This document shows, one piece after another, positions 50,307-59,915 of a DNA stretch of 64,000 bases; position 1 is the stretch's first letter; each line of letters opens with the position of its first letter. The DNA is from Jackrogersella multiformis (Eukaryota; Ascomycota; Sordariomycetes; Xylariales; Hypoxylaceae), in the NCBI GenBank assembly GCA_902806575.1, contig CADCXD010000011.1, forward strand, positions 2,046,001 to 2,110,000, in the 5' to 3' direction. The translations under genes were made by a program, and so were the position numbers. The notes beneath the pieces were generated by a model. The model saw only the letters and a program-made list of their open reading frames with translations, searched no databases and was not told the origin of the DNA.

Positions 50307-52068
50307 ATGTCGGAGCGACACTCCCCCACGCCTAAGGAGGTGATAATTCATGAGTCCTCGCTGGACCTGGCAGAATCATCTCAGCGGAACATAGAGCAGG
50401 CGGAGAATCACAAGACGAAATGGTGGTCGTACATATGGGACTACGAGCCTGACCGGTCCCACGAGGAGCGCGTCTTCATCCAGAAGCTCGATGTCTTTCT
50501 AATCACCATGCTCTCATTCGGATATTTCATCAAAAATTTAGACCAGACTAATATCTCCAATGCCTTCGTTAGTGGGATGAAAGAAGACCTGGCGATGGAT
50601 GGCAACCAGATCAATCTCGTCGACACAGCGTGGACGGTGGGCTACGTCATTGGACAGATCCCATCACAGATTATCCTAACCAAGGTTAGACCCTCGATAT
50701 GGGTTCCTTCTTGCGAGCTTGTATGGACAGTCCTGACGTTCTGTCTGGCTGCGGCGAAAACCTCGAATCATGTCATCGTCATACGATTCTTTGTCGGCCT
50801 GGCCGAGTCGATATTCTACCCAGCTGCGCATACCATCCTCGGGTCTTGGTACAAGCCCTCGGAGCTGGGAAAGCGAGCTTGCATCTTCCACGCGTCCTCT
50901 GCCGCGGCCGGCATGTTTTCGGGCTATCTCCAAGCCGGCGTGTATCGGGGGTTGAACGGTGTTAATGGGCTTGCTGGCTGGCAATGGCTCTTTGTGCGTC
51001 TAAAGGTTACACTCGGAATTTCTCGTTTCTTTGGCTAATGCTCGAGCATAGATAATGGATGGGATTATCAGTCTTCCGATTTGCATAGCGGGATTCTTTA
51101 TATTACCAGATCTCCCTGAGAACACAAGAGCGTTCTACCTGACCGAGACCGTAAGTCTTCTGTATAAACACGACAGTATCTTTCAAAACAACTCACATTA
51201 AAAATATAGGATCGTGCGATGGCCAAGGATCGTATGGAAAAGGTTGGTCGTGCACCTCGCTCGAAATTGGGGCTCTCCGCGTTCAAACGCATATTTGGTA
51301 AGTGATAGTCTTTTTTATTTTTATTTTTTTACCTAATTAGTAAGGATGATTGGAATATTAATGAATACGACAGGTCGATGGCATGTCTATCTCCTCACAA
51401 TATTGTATATAATATTTATCAATATCGGACCGTCCGGGAGTGTTAACCCTTTTTCTCTGTGGCTGAAATCCAAGGGCGAGTCTGTCGAAAGAATAGTGAG
51501 TACAGTCAACCCCCTATTCAGGGTCAAACTACTAAACTACCTACTCTCCCACTAGAATATCATCCCCACAGCATCGGCAGCCATACAACTCGTCCTCACG
51601 GTTTCCTTCGCTATATTATCGGATGCGATCCGTCGTCGCGCCTCGGTAATGTCTATATCCACCTTCCTCGGCGGCTTTTCAGCTCTTTGTCTGGCAATTT
51701 GGAATATTCCCGACGGCCTGAAATGGGTTTCTTTCCTGCTACAGCGCGCCTCGGTGCCGTACGGACCGCTTAGCATGAGCTGGACGAATGAGATATGTGG
51801 CTCGGACGCGGAGGAGCGAGCAATCGTCATAGGGATTATGAACTCCATGGGCTACGCGTTCAACGCTTGGGTACCCTTATTGACATTCCCGCAGGTGGAC
51901 TCGCCGAGGTTTAGCAAGGGGTTCATCTTTTCCACATGCGCTTTCGGCGCGCAGGCTATCATCACGGCGCTAGTTGCGTACATGTATAAGAGGGATCGGA
52001 AAAACGGGAAAGTCTACAGTAGTGAAACCCCTAGGGTCGAGGACGAAGAGGGCGTTGATACCCATTGA
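50307..52068 (+). CDS. MFS transporter, allantoate/pantothenate (Dal5/Fen2/Liz1) type
   Basis: Five exons (50307-50993, 51052-51150, 51210-51297, 51374-51495, 51556-52068) encode 502 residues; introns are 58, 59, 76 and 60 bases, and all joins keep frame. The protein begins with a hydrophilic N-terminus and then the family block KLDVFLITMLSFGYF and NLDQTNISNAFVSG, which is typical of Fen2/Liz1-like anion:cation symporters. Further blocks are GYVIGQIPSQIIL, RFFVGLAESIFYPAAHTILGSWY and the second-half WTNEICGSDAEERAIVIGIMN. About 12 helices are expected in the plasma membrane. Likely substrates are organic anions such as pantothenate or other vitamins; the sequence does not decide. The small exons 2-4 correspond to the central loop and helices 6-7. 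Confidence 0.9.
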
Positions 52069-52159
52069 TACTTAATTATTCTTGATTTTTGATCATTTAT
52101 AAAATCATATCTCAAATACCGATATATCATATTAAATGCCTTCTTACCTAGGTGTGTAC

Positions 52160-53095
52160 CTACCTACGATCAGCCGGTAAATCAACTATGAAAGTATTGT
52201 TCAAAAGCTCACGTATCTGTTCAATCTGCCGTCTTGTGTCGTTTATTTCCGTTCTATAACCTCCCACTTCACTCCAGTCGTCCAGATCTAGTATCTCATT
52301 ATCACTGTCAACTGAACCCGATAAAGACACCGAGTATCCTTCACAGTTATTATCGTCTTCTAAATCAGTATTTAAAAGACTCATCAACATATTATCGCCG
52401 GAATGGTTCTGTTGATCATCCCACTCTAAGTAAATATCCTGCCAAAGGTAGTGAACCTCGTCGGCACACCCTTCCATTTGATATATAAATTCTTCAATCC
52501 TCTGCCGGTATAGATCCATTTCCATCGAAGACAAATGAAATTGTCTCTGTTGAAGGTTTTTGAGATCAAGCCGTAAGCTATGCCCGAGTGAGGAATGGGT
52601 ACTTTCAATGGCATTTGAATGCCAATTAATCATATCGAGTGGAGACATACAATCTACGTTTTTGCTCATATCGCGGATACTTTCCCTGATGTCGAGAATC
52701 TCTAGGTGCTGCTCCTCGACGTTGGAATCTCCAAAGATGATAGGAACCACTGGCATTCCTATCTTGGAGTAGACAGTCTTGCGACATGTTGGGCAAGTAG
52801 GATTGTCTGTATCTCCACACCGTGCAAACCAGTTTTGAAGACATACGTAACCGAAGGCGTGGCCGCACCTAGGAAGGACGGCATAACTTTCGTGAGTAGC
52901 ACGCGATCTTTTATCGCAGCTGGGATTTATAAGCGCCAGGTCTTTTTCCAAACAAATATCACACCGAATTTTGAACCTTGTGTTATGATTGATAATACTT
53001 CCATGCTCGTCGAAGTGTTCGAGCACTTTGATGAAGTTGTTGGTCTCTACCGAGATGGTCTGCTTACCTGAGCTGGGGGTTTGTAGAGAATCCAT
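52160..53095 (-). CDS. RING-finger protein, probable E3 ubiquitin ligase
   Basis: A single open frame of 311 residues starts at ATG 53095. Residues 45-104 form a RING-like zinc module: Cys45-x2-Cys48, a 28-residue loop, Cys77-x-His79, Cys85, then Cys101-x2-Cys104 (CPTCRK). The position that normally supplies a Cys two residues after the His is Gly82 (CGHAFGYVC). I recall CGHxFGxxC in many fungal RING proteins, so a different ligand or a weakened site is possible. The remainder is acidic with likely coiled-coil segments (about 165-215 and 285-305). A GTAAGC sequence at residue 10 could be an in-frame donor, but no intron is needed. The gene lies 91 bases from the stop of the converging MFS gene. 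The substrate is unknown. Confidence 0.75.
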   Translation of the reverse strand: MDSLQTPSSGKQTISVETNNFIKVLEHFDEHGSIINHNTRFKIRCDICLEKDLALINPSCDKRSRATHESYAVLPRCGHAFGYVCLQNWFARCGDTDNPTCPTCRKTVYSKIGMPVVPIIFGDSNVEEQHLEILDIRESIRDMSKNVDCMSPLDMINWHSNAIESTHSSLGHSLRLDLKNLQQRQFHLSSMEMDLYRQRIEEFIYQMEGCADEVHYLWQDIYLEWDDQQNHSGDNMLMSLLNTDLEDDNNCEGYSVSLSGSVDSDNEILDLDDWSEVGGYRTEINDTRRQIEQIRELLNNTFIVDLPADRR

Positions 53096-53175
53096 GATAT
53101 TTGCTTGTGATGACTAGGCCTTAGTATGATGATCGTGACAATAATAAGGTATTTTAATGAGTCCATGATAGTTTC

Positions 53176-53421
53176 TTATATGCTACCACCGCAAACAATG
53201 TCTTTGTATATCTGATTAGTGACATTGCTCTTTGTTGAGGGTATTAGACAAGATGGTAGATAGCAAAGCCCACCTGTCAACGAGACATCCAAGCAACAAA
53301 GAATAACCGATATCACAATAGTAATTTCTATCATGCCTTGTGAGTTATATTCATTGGCAGAGCACAATAGGTAAACAGCTATCGCCCAGAAAAATGAAGG
53401 GTATGAACATAAGAGAAACAT
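53176..53421 (-). CDS. Possible small hydrophobic protein
   Basis: An ATG-started frame of 81 codons lies between the RING gene and the Cys-rich membrane protein, on the same strand as both. It contains two hydrophobic segments (about residues 1-21 and 31-57), separated by a short polar stretch. I do not recognise it. Length and composition are compatible with chance, so it is listed only as a candidate. Confidence 0.2.
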   Translation of the reverse strand: MFLLCSYPSFFWAIAVYLLCSANEYNSQGMIEITIVISVILCCLDVSLTGGLCYLPSCLIPSTKSNVTNQIYKDIVCGGSI

Positions 53422-53673
53422 TATTGGCCTTTGGCCGGGATTGCTTCCCCTTTCTGATTATTACCCCACGACTAGAAGCCATTTCCTTTCTATCATAACT
53501 CATCTCAAGCCGCCATACTGCGAATTATATATATCGGGCTTATTAAACTACATAGACGAATAATAGTATTGTCTCTGATCTGCGAAGGAAAACCACGGTT
53601 GAATTTCACCAGACCAACCCCATCAGGCAGCGTCGCCAATAGGTAACCCATCGAACATTGTCTCGCAAGATCG

Positions 53674-54856
53674 CTATCGATTGAATGGGCTGCCCGGACT
53701 TCTAGGCGTCCTTGGATCAGATGGGAGCTCAGTGCCGATAGCTTCTGTTACGGGGAGCTCCGAATAGGTACCCAAGCCTGGTGTTTGCAGTTCACTCCTC
53801 TTCGTCTCTGTCTCAACTGGGCTGTTATAGCCATATGCAGACATATGGGGATATGTCCCATGTGATGAAGGTGGTGGCTGCCATTGATATTGCTGATGAT
53901 GTTGTTGTGTCCTTGTAGTCGCGGCAGCTGTTTCGGCCTCTAGCACCTTTTTGCTCAACAGTCTGTTACGCCAAAGCATAAATCCCGACCCTGCAAGAGT
54001 TAAAGCGATAATAACACCTTCGACCGCTAGTCCTGCTACCGCGCCGGAAGGAATAACTGCTTGTATCTCCGTCGAAGTGTTTATATTCGGGGAGCTTGAA
54101 ATGAAGGGAGAGGCGGTTGCAAGAGGTATTGCCCCGACACCAGACTGCAGCTGTGCGATGACGGTGCCGACGGGCTGGGTTAATTTGAAGTAATTATCAC
54201 AGCATTGCTGCGTAGTTAGAACGTTGGCGTCACTTTCGCAGCACCAGAAATTACTATCGTTACAGGCCTTCAGATGGGCATTGTCGAGCTTGACTTTGAT
54301 TTCTTATTAGCCTGGGAGATCGATTTACCAGTAGGTACTGGAGAAATGAATAAAGGGGTGTGACTAACGTCCATGGCAGTATTGAGGACAGCTTAGATCT
54401 TTGAACGTGGGATCCGTACATGCCGTCGCCCAAAGCAGGTGACTCTGTTGGCGGGAAAGACTATTGAGGCATAGACCGGTCGACAGGCATGCGTCTCCAT
54501 TATCTGCGTTACAGCATGAGCTATGTGACCCTTCTGCGCCGGTAGCACTACAAAAATGATGTAATTAGTATAAAGTATTGACGCAGGGTCTTAGGTACAA
54601 TTGAGTTTTTACATCAATCGTCTTACGCCCAGTACCCCTGAGAAAACTCTTGAGGGTAGACTATGGTCTAGTAAATGATATAAATAAAATCCAAGATGGA
54701 GAGTCAGGAATCTGCATACTTAGGATTGCACAAAGCATTTGATGGCCCTGCGTTCGTGCCATCAAGGTGATAACATGTCACCGCCAGTACCTGTAATACC
54801 ATACAGCCCCCTAGGAGGAGGAGCAAGACGCCCTCCATTAACGGCGTTTTCAACAT
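53674..54856 (-). CDS. Secreted Cys-rich ectodomain, single-pass membrane protein
   Basis: Three exons (54720-54856, 54369-54547, 53674-54293) encode 311 residues; introns are 172 and 75 bases. A signal peptide follows the first ATG (an in-frame TAA lies just before it); 54835 is a second in-frame start. The ectodomain follows a common fungal pattern: CYHLDG after the signal, then SSCCN, CLSTGLCLN, ACTDPTFKDLSCPQYC, FWCC and QQCC. One helix (about residues 217-236, VAGLAVEGVIIALTLAGSGF) is followed by a cytosolic tail rich in Gln, Pro, Ser and Thr. Such proteins resemble cell-wall sensors of the Mid2/Wsc kind, but function is inferred from layout only. The acceptor of exon 3 (at 54293) is less certain; a nearby AG at 54301-54302 also keeps frame. 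Confidence 0.8.
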
Positions 54857-56440
54857 TTATATAAAAAATCCAACCGAGGAAGAAATAATGAGCGAAAATA
54901 CTTTAGTCTTCGGGATGGCCTCTTTAGGGGTGATGTGATAACATCGACAGGCAGAAAAAGGTAGCAATAGAACTCAAGAACTGACACGGGGTGGGCTATC
55001 ATATTTATTCTACCTACCTCTCTGTCAATCGCACATATCCGGAATCCGGAGTAAGTAGTAGGCCAGGTACCGGTAGCCCTCACAAATAATACTGATCAAC
55101 TTCGCCCCTTCGCACCCTTACTAGGTACCTAGGTCAACTCGCATTGGTGAGTTGGCTAATCTGCCCCTGTTTGATGGTACATTATTCTCTGTTTCTAGGA
55201 ATTCTTCGCGCATAGTTTTGGTTAAATAGGGTCACAGGCTCCGGAGACCTGCATGTTCAGCTGGGTGAGATTCATATGAGATCGCGCCTTGCCACCCAAA
55301 AGGGGAATTATCTAAACGTCCATCTATCACCACTTAGGGTCTATTCCGTGATAGCTGGAAAACTTCCTCGTGCATTATTGAATCCCTTATGACGGCGTAT
55401 AATTATTGTCGCATGCGTACCACGTTTTAGAGGTTTCTTCAACCCAAGCTACCAGGCATGCCGCATATCCTCTCATCTCTTGGTAGGACCTTTATTATCA
55501 GGGTTCAAATCTGACAAATCGTAGCGCAACAGAATATAATATGGTAAAACTACATAAATGAGGCTCTCGGTTATCTTAGCTGCCCTAGAGGTGATATGTG
55601 ATGCTATATAATAGGCAGATAGGACTTATAGCTGCTATGTAGGTAGAGCTGATCTATACATTTCAATAAATCCTACAAACTATAAAGAAGACTCGTCCTT
55701 TCGCGGAAATGACCGCTTAGAGATGGGACGCGAAATAGTGAATGTGGCTGTATTCAAGGTTCATCAATAGGTGTAAGGGGGTGGAAGGAGTTTATAACTA
55801 TAATCACGCTAACAACTAAATCTTAATACTAGCGCAACCTGCCCCTTTTCGGTGATAGCAAAATTTATACGCCGCGAGGATCATGGCTGTTACGGCATAC
55901 ATGTCTTAAAGTTTAATGGTTAAGATGTATTTGCTCTTATTTTAAAGGGTATGATCCGTCACCATTAGTTCTATGTTAATTACATCTAATGTAAATCGTT
56001 TGACAACATTAAGCCTACTAACCTCTAAATGGATATCACCATATCGACTCGCCCAATATATAAGGGAAGACGTGGGTTAATTTAAAAAGGGACAATCGTT
56101 TGAGACCTACGTATAAGTTGCTTATAAATACTGCCTCTCAAAGGTTTGATTCAATCGAGTTTGTTTCGATGTTACTCTCTAACATTTAGTTGCCTTGGTT
56201 CTTAGCCCCTTTAGAATGTAACGGAGACGAGTTAGTTGCTAGGAAGGCAAAGAACCTTGATATATACTTTACACTAATGAATATTCTTATTTATTTACCT
56301 AAGTAGACTCTGCTACCTATTAGCCACTGCGAATGGCATCGAAATAAATATAAATACGATCGCACTCCTCTTCATTCGCTTAGTGACACATTTTGGGATG
56401 AATACCAAAATCGTACCTTATTGTCTATTGTCTTTATAAT
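54857..56440. other. Intergenic region
   Basis: About 1.6 kb without a supported gene. It carries the promoter of the Cys-rich membrane protein on the left and AT-rich sequence on the right. One CCTAGG tract is at 55121-55134. Confidence 0.6.
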
Positions 56441-57631
56441 ATGTGGTGCTTCCTCGGAATCGGGCCTACGGGCAACAATTTATCGGATGAGGATATTTTA
56501 AAGCCAAATCTAGATCTGACCAAGTTCGGTAACAAAACCCTGCTGCCGTCTTTGCTGGAGCGCTACATACCTTCCTTGAAGTCCATAGGGAAGCTTCCTG
56601 CCAACGCGGCTTTCATGACTCTGGATACGAGCTCGCTTGTCGGTTGCGATAAAACGGGCGTAGTTGGCATGGCGCTTCTACCCGAACTCAAGGAACTACC
56701 CGGGCACATATACGGGAGACAACTTCCCGAGGGTTTTATCGCCAATCATAAAGTCCAGGTCTCCTCATACAAGCTCAAGATAAATCGCCAAGACCTAGAT
56801 ACCAGAAAAGATTTGGAACACCGTCGCCATAAATACCCAAAGATCCAGCACCACATATTTCAGTTTCTTCGTTCCAAGTTCAAGCAAGCTGTTGATATCG
56901 AAGAAGATGTTACACCGGGCCAGGCTTTAGAGGACCTTCTGGACATAGATCCGGGCCAGAAGTTGGTGCTCGTCAGCTATAATATTTAACGCGACTTTGA
57001 GCTCATGGGTATGGGACTTCAGGATATGATTCATTACTTCGACCACTGGATCGACCTTTCGAAGATACTCGCCTTGAGCGTCCAGTACCTCGAACCACAC
57101 ATGGAACACCCGCTCGCTGCCTTTGACCTCGTATATTTTGATCGGATGCTCGACCAGAGGCACCTCAAGGCCAAAAGCGCTCTCAGCACCTTAGCTATGC
57201 TGTACGGGTGTGTTTTCCCAAGAACAGTTAGAGCGGCCAGAATAGAGGTTGCACCAAATTTCGTGTACTTCGCCGGTGAACCGTTCGTGGCGATAATCCA
57301 TGCGTATCCCTTGTCTTTACCACCAGGTATAAATTCTGCACAAAAGCTCGCCGAAGAGTTCGAAGTGTATGAGCCTATTGGAGTTGCTGCCGAGCCGAGT
57401 ATCATCGATAATTTCTACCATGTAAACAACCCATGGGATGCCTTATTTATGCCGATTATGACTCGTGGTTGCGTCTGCTTCGCGACAAAGGAGGGACTGA
57501 AGCAATTCGTCGACAACAACTATGGCCTGGAGATAGACGGGCACAAGTTATATGTTCGTGAGGTTCTGTCACCGATAGCCACCCCTCACTTGCCATTTGT
57601 TAAAAGAAGAGATACCATCTGGACAAGCTGA
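56441..57631 (+). pseudogene. Gfd2/YDR514C-like RNase H-fold gene with in-frame stop
   Basis: Two open frames (56441-56989 and 56990-57631) lie in the same frame, separated only by a TAA at 56987-56989. The join reads VLVSYNI-stop-RDFELM, within what would be the core of an exonuclease-like RNase H fold. The fold is suggested by FMTLDTSS (first strand, usually D-x-E), DPGQKLVLVSYNI before the RDFELM helix (usually VGH...ND), and RHLKAKSALSTLAMLYG, which aligns with the HNAGNDA-x-x-TL signature. The second acid of the first motif and the Asp of the last are gone, so the fold would be inactive even if the stop were read through. I found no intron that removes the stop without adding another. 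The TAA is one C-to-T change from CAA. The 5' end may lack an upstream exon. Confidence 0.65.
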
Positions 57632-58326
57632 TCTGGGTTTCCGATGAGATCGACAGATTTGGATTATGACCTTATTATGTTAATGTATGATTATGATGAT
57701 GAAATTATGGAAGAGAACGAAGTTGATACTTAGATTACCTAGGTAAGGTAGTGTTGTGATTGAGTGGATGACACGGCTAAAGAAGGGAATGAGAAGGCAG
57801 CATGAAAGTCTTCCTCATTATGTTTAATGGTTCGCTTGCTGGTGTAATTTATAAGCATTGCTGTTACACAGGCAGATACCCATATGTTCATTTTTGATGT
57901 AGTTTACCTAGGTAGGTAGGAATAAAAGTTTCCATCCATACCCACCTACCTGGGAGGAAGATACTTGAAGTTGTCAGAAATCAAGTGGCCCTTACCTCTA
58001 GGTACCTAGGTATCTAAAGCTGATGCCGATGACATAAAATAGGACCCTACGGGTGGTACCGAGGCAACTAAATGCGGGCGCTAAGGTCGCTAAAAAATAA
58101 AATGCCCCGCCCTCCAGGGCTTTTACCTAATCTCGTATGATCGCCGCTCTGACTGGACCTTCTGCGCCGGAGCTTCGGTTCGGTAGGGCTCAATTATCAC
58201 CTGCCACAGCTGTCCATCCTACCAGGTACCTAGCCTACCTGCCTAGCCTACCTAGCCTACGACCTAGCTAACTACATTAACCGCACCTTCAGCCGTCGAC
58301 ATCGCAAGACGACACAAACGACCACC
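57632..58326. other. Intergenic region, promoter of the DUF423 gene
   Basis: About 700 bases between two plus-strand genes. It carries CCTAGG tracts at 57906-57920, 58003-58012 and a run of CCTAGC/CTACC units at 58222-58262 just upstream of the next start. Confidence 0.65.
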
Positions 58327-59072
58327 ATGCCCAACGAGAACACGCCTCTGATCAGCATACGAACCACCGCCACCAACCGCAAGAGAAGCACCATGTTCTG
58401 GACGCTCGCGTGCCTGTACGGGGCCTCCGCCGTCGGCTTCGGGGCCTTCGGGGCCCACGGGCTCAAGAAGACCATCTCGGACCCGGCGCGCATCGCCAGC
58501 TTTACCACTGCCGCCCACTATCAGGTCCGTTCTCAATTATCTCCGAGCCCTCGTGCCCTGGCCAGTTCTAGCATGCATGCATTCATGAAAATACGGGATG
58601 ATGTCAATACCTCCTATAGGTACCCATTACATCACATGTTACCAGAACACGCAATGAATCAGCCAAACTAGCTCAGATACCTACCTAGGTGAGATCCGGC
58701 TAACCAACCGCGCTAGTTAATCCACTCCGTGGCCCTGCTCTTCGCCGCGCAGACCCAGAACCCCGTCTCGGGCGTGCTGTTCGCGTCCGGCATGACGCTG
58801 TTCAGCGGCAGCATATACGCGCTCGTGCTGGACCCGGCGCGCTTCCGGTTCCTGGGCCCCGCCACGCCGCTCGGTGGGCTGTGTTGTGCGTGACCCCTTT
58901 CCCTTTCCCTTCTCTTCGCCTCGCCTCTCTTTCTATATTACATATATATATTTCCTTTCCACTCTCTTTATCTGCCTATCTATGTACCCAGATATCTATC
59001 ACCCCCGCTCTATACTAATACCCGTTCGAATCCTTAGTAATCGGCGGCTGGGTTGCGCTCGCCTTCCAGTGA
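58327..59072 (+). CDS. DUF423 family small membrane protein
   Basis: Three exons (58327-58524, 58717-58885, 59038-59072) encode 133 residues; introns of 192 and 152 bases are long relative to the coding length. The last exon has only 11 complete codons including the stop. Family blocks are GFGAFGAHGLKK, HSVALLFAAQ, GMTLFSGSIYALVL and TPLGGLCLIGGWVALAF, which together form four hydrophobic helices. DUF423 proteins (YgdD type in bacteria) are inner-membrane or organellar proteins of unknown function. The first intron contains one of the CCTAGG motifs (58681-58690), the only gene-internal copy I noticed. The coding sequence is more GC-rich than its surroundings. Confidence 0.9.
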
Positions 59073-59774
59073 GCGAGGGGAGCCGGTCTGCTTGGGAATT
59101 GCAAGGAGCAGAGGATGCAGAAAATGCAAACATCCGTCCGCCTGAGCTTACAGTGCTATGCTTCAATCTATCTAAGGTTTGAAGGGGATGGGTGGATAAT
59201 TCGAGGGAACGGTTTACCTACGTGGAAATAATCTCACTGTGGGGACGGTAGAGTTGCTGCTAAATAAGAGCATCGCCACTTCGCAAGAACAGATACCTGC
59301 TTATACTACATACATTTTAGTCACCGCGCTATTAGACGTAAACGAGCAGAATACTACCGGTGATTTGTCTACTGTCAACCTATTAGTAGTCATGGTTTCG
59401 ATAGACATAATGGCGTGAATCTAGAGTCATCACGGAACACTATTCCTTACCGTGGGCCTATCTACGTACAGGTACTCTCTAAAGCAACAGCATAAATCAC
59501 TGCGAGTTAATCACTAGTAGGGCCCATTAATATGCATGTAGAGGTATATGAATTGATCACGATTTACCATCCTCAATAGCTAGATAGGTATCTAGCTGGA
59601 TACCTAGCTAGGATTACAAGAAGCCAACCCCTGTGAGTCCGAATACGCCGATTATGTTGGTATCGTCCGGTTGCATTTTGCAAATTGCATAGCAAGGCTC
59701 AGTTGTAAGCATTCCCATTCAATCGAAGGGATACTTATAACAACGAGCTGGTAATCATGGAGACCCAAAGGCTC
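59073..59774. other. Intergenic region between converging genes
   Basis: About 700 bases between the DUF423 stop and the end of the KAP120 downstream frame. No gene is supported. A short CTAG-rich palindromic stretch lies at 59579-59615. Confidence 0.6.
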
Positions 59775-59915
59775 TTAAGCCTGTTCCTTGAGCTCACGAT
59801 GCTTACGAGCTCGCTCTCTCGCGGCTCGTACACCTGAGTGCTCTCCCTTTCTCTTGTAAGGCCTCTCTTTTTCATATTTGATCCGGTCTTGCAGCTCCCC
59901 CAGTTTCGCTACGCA
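59775..59915 (-). other. Sense-looking 46-codon frame after the KAP120 stop
   Basis: Directly after the TAG of KAP120 (59916-59918), the same frame stays open for 46 codons up to a TAA at 59775-59777. The peptide is highly charged and helix-prone (KLGELQDRIKYEKERPYKRK and RAARERARKHRELKEQA). It could be a readthrough or alternatively spliced tail, part of another gene, or a chance frame. The length alone does not rule out chance. Confidence 0.3.

Noticed and set aside
59020..59035. B-box-like GTTCGAATCC
   Set aside because: It lies inside the second intron of the DUF423 gene, with no tRNA fold around it.
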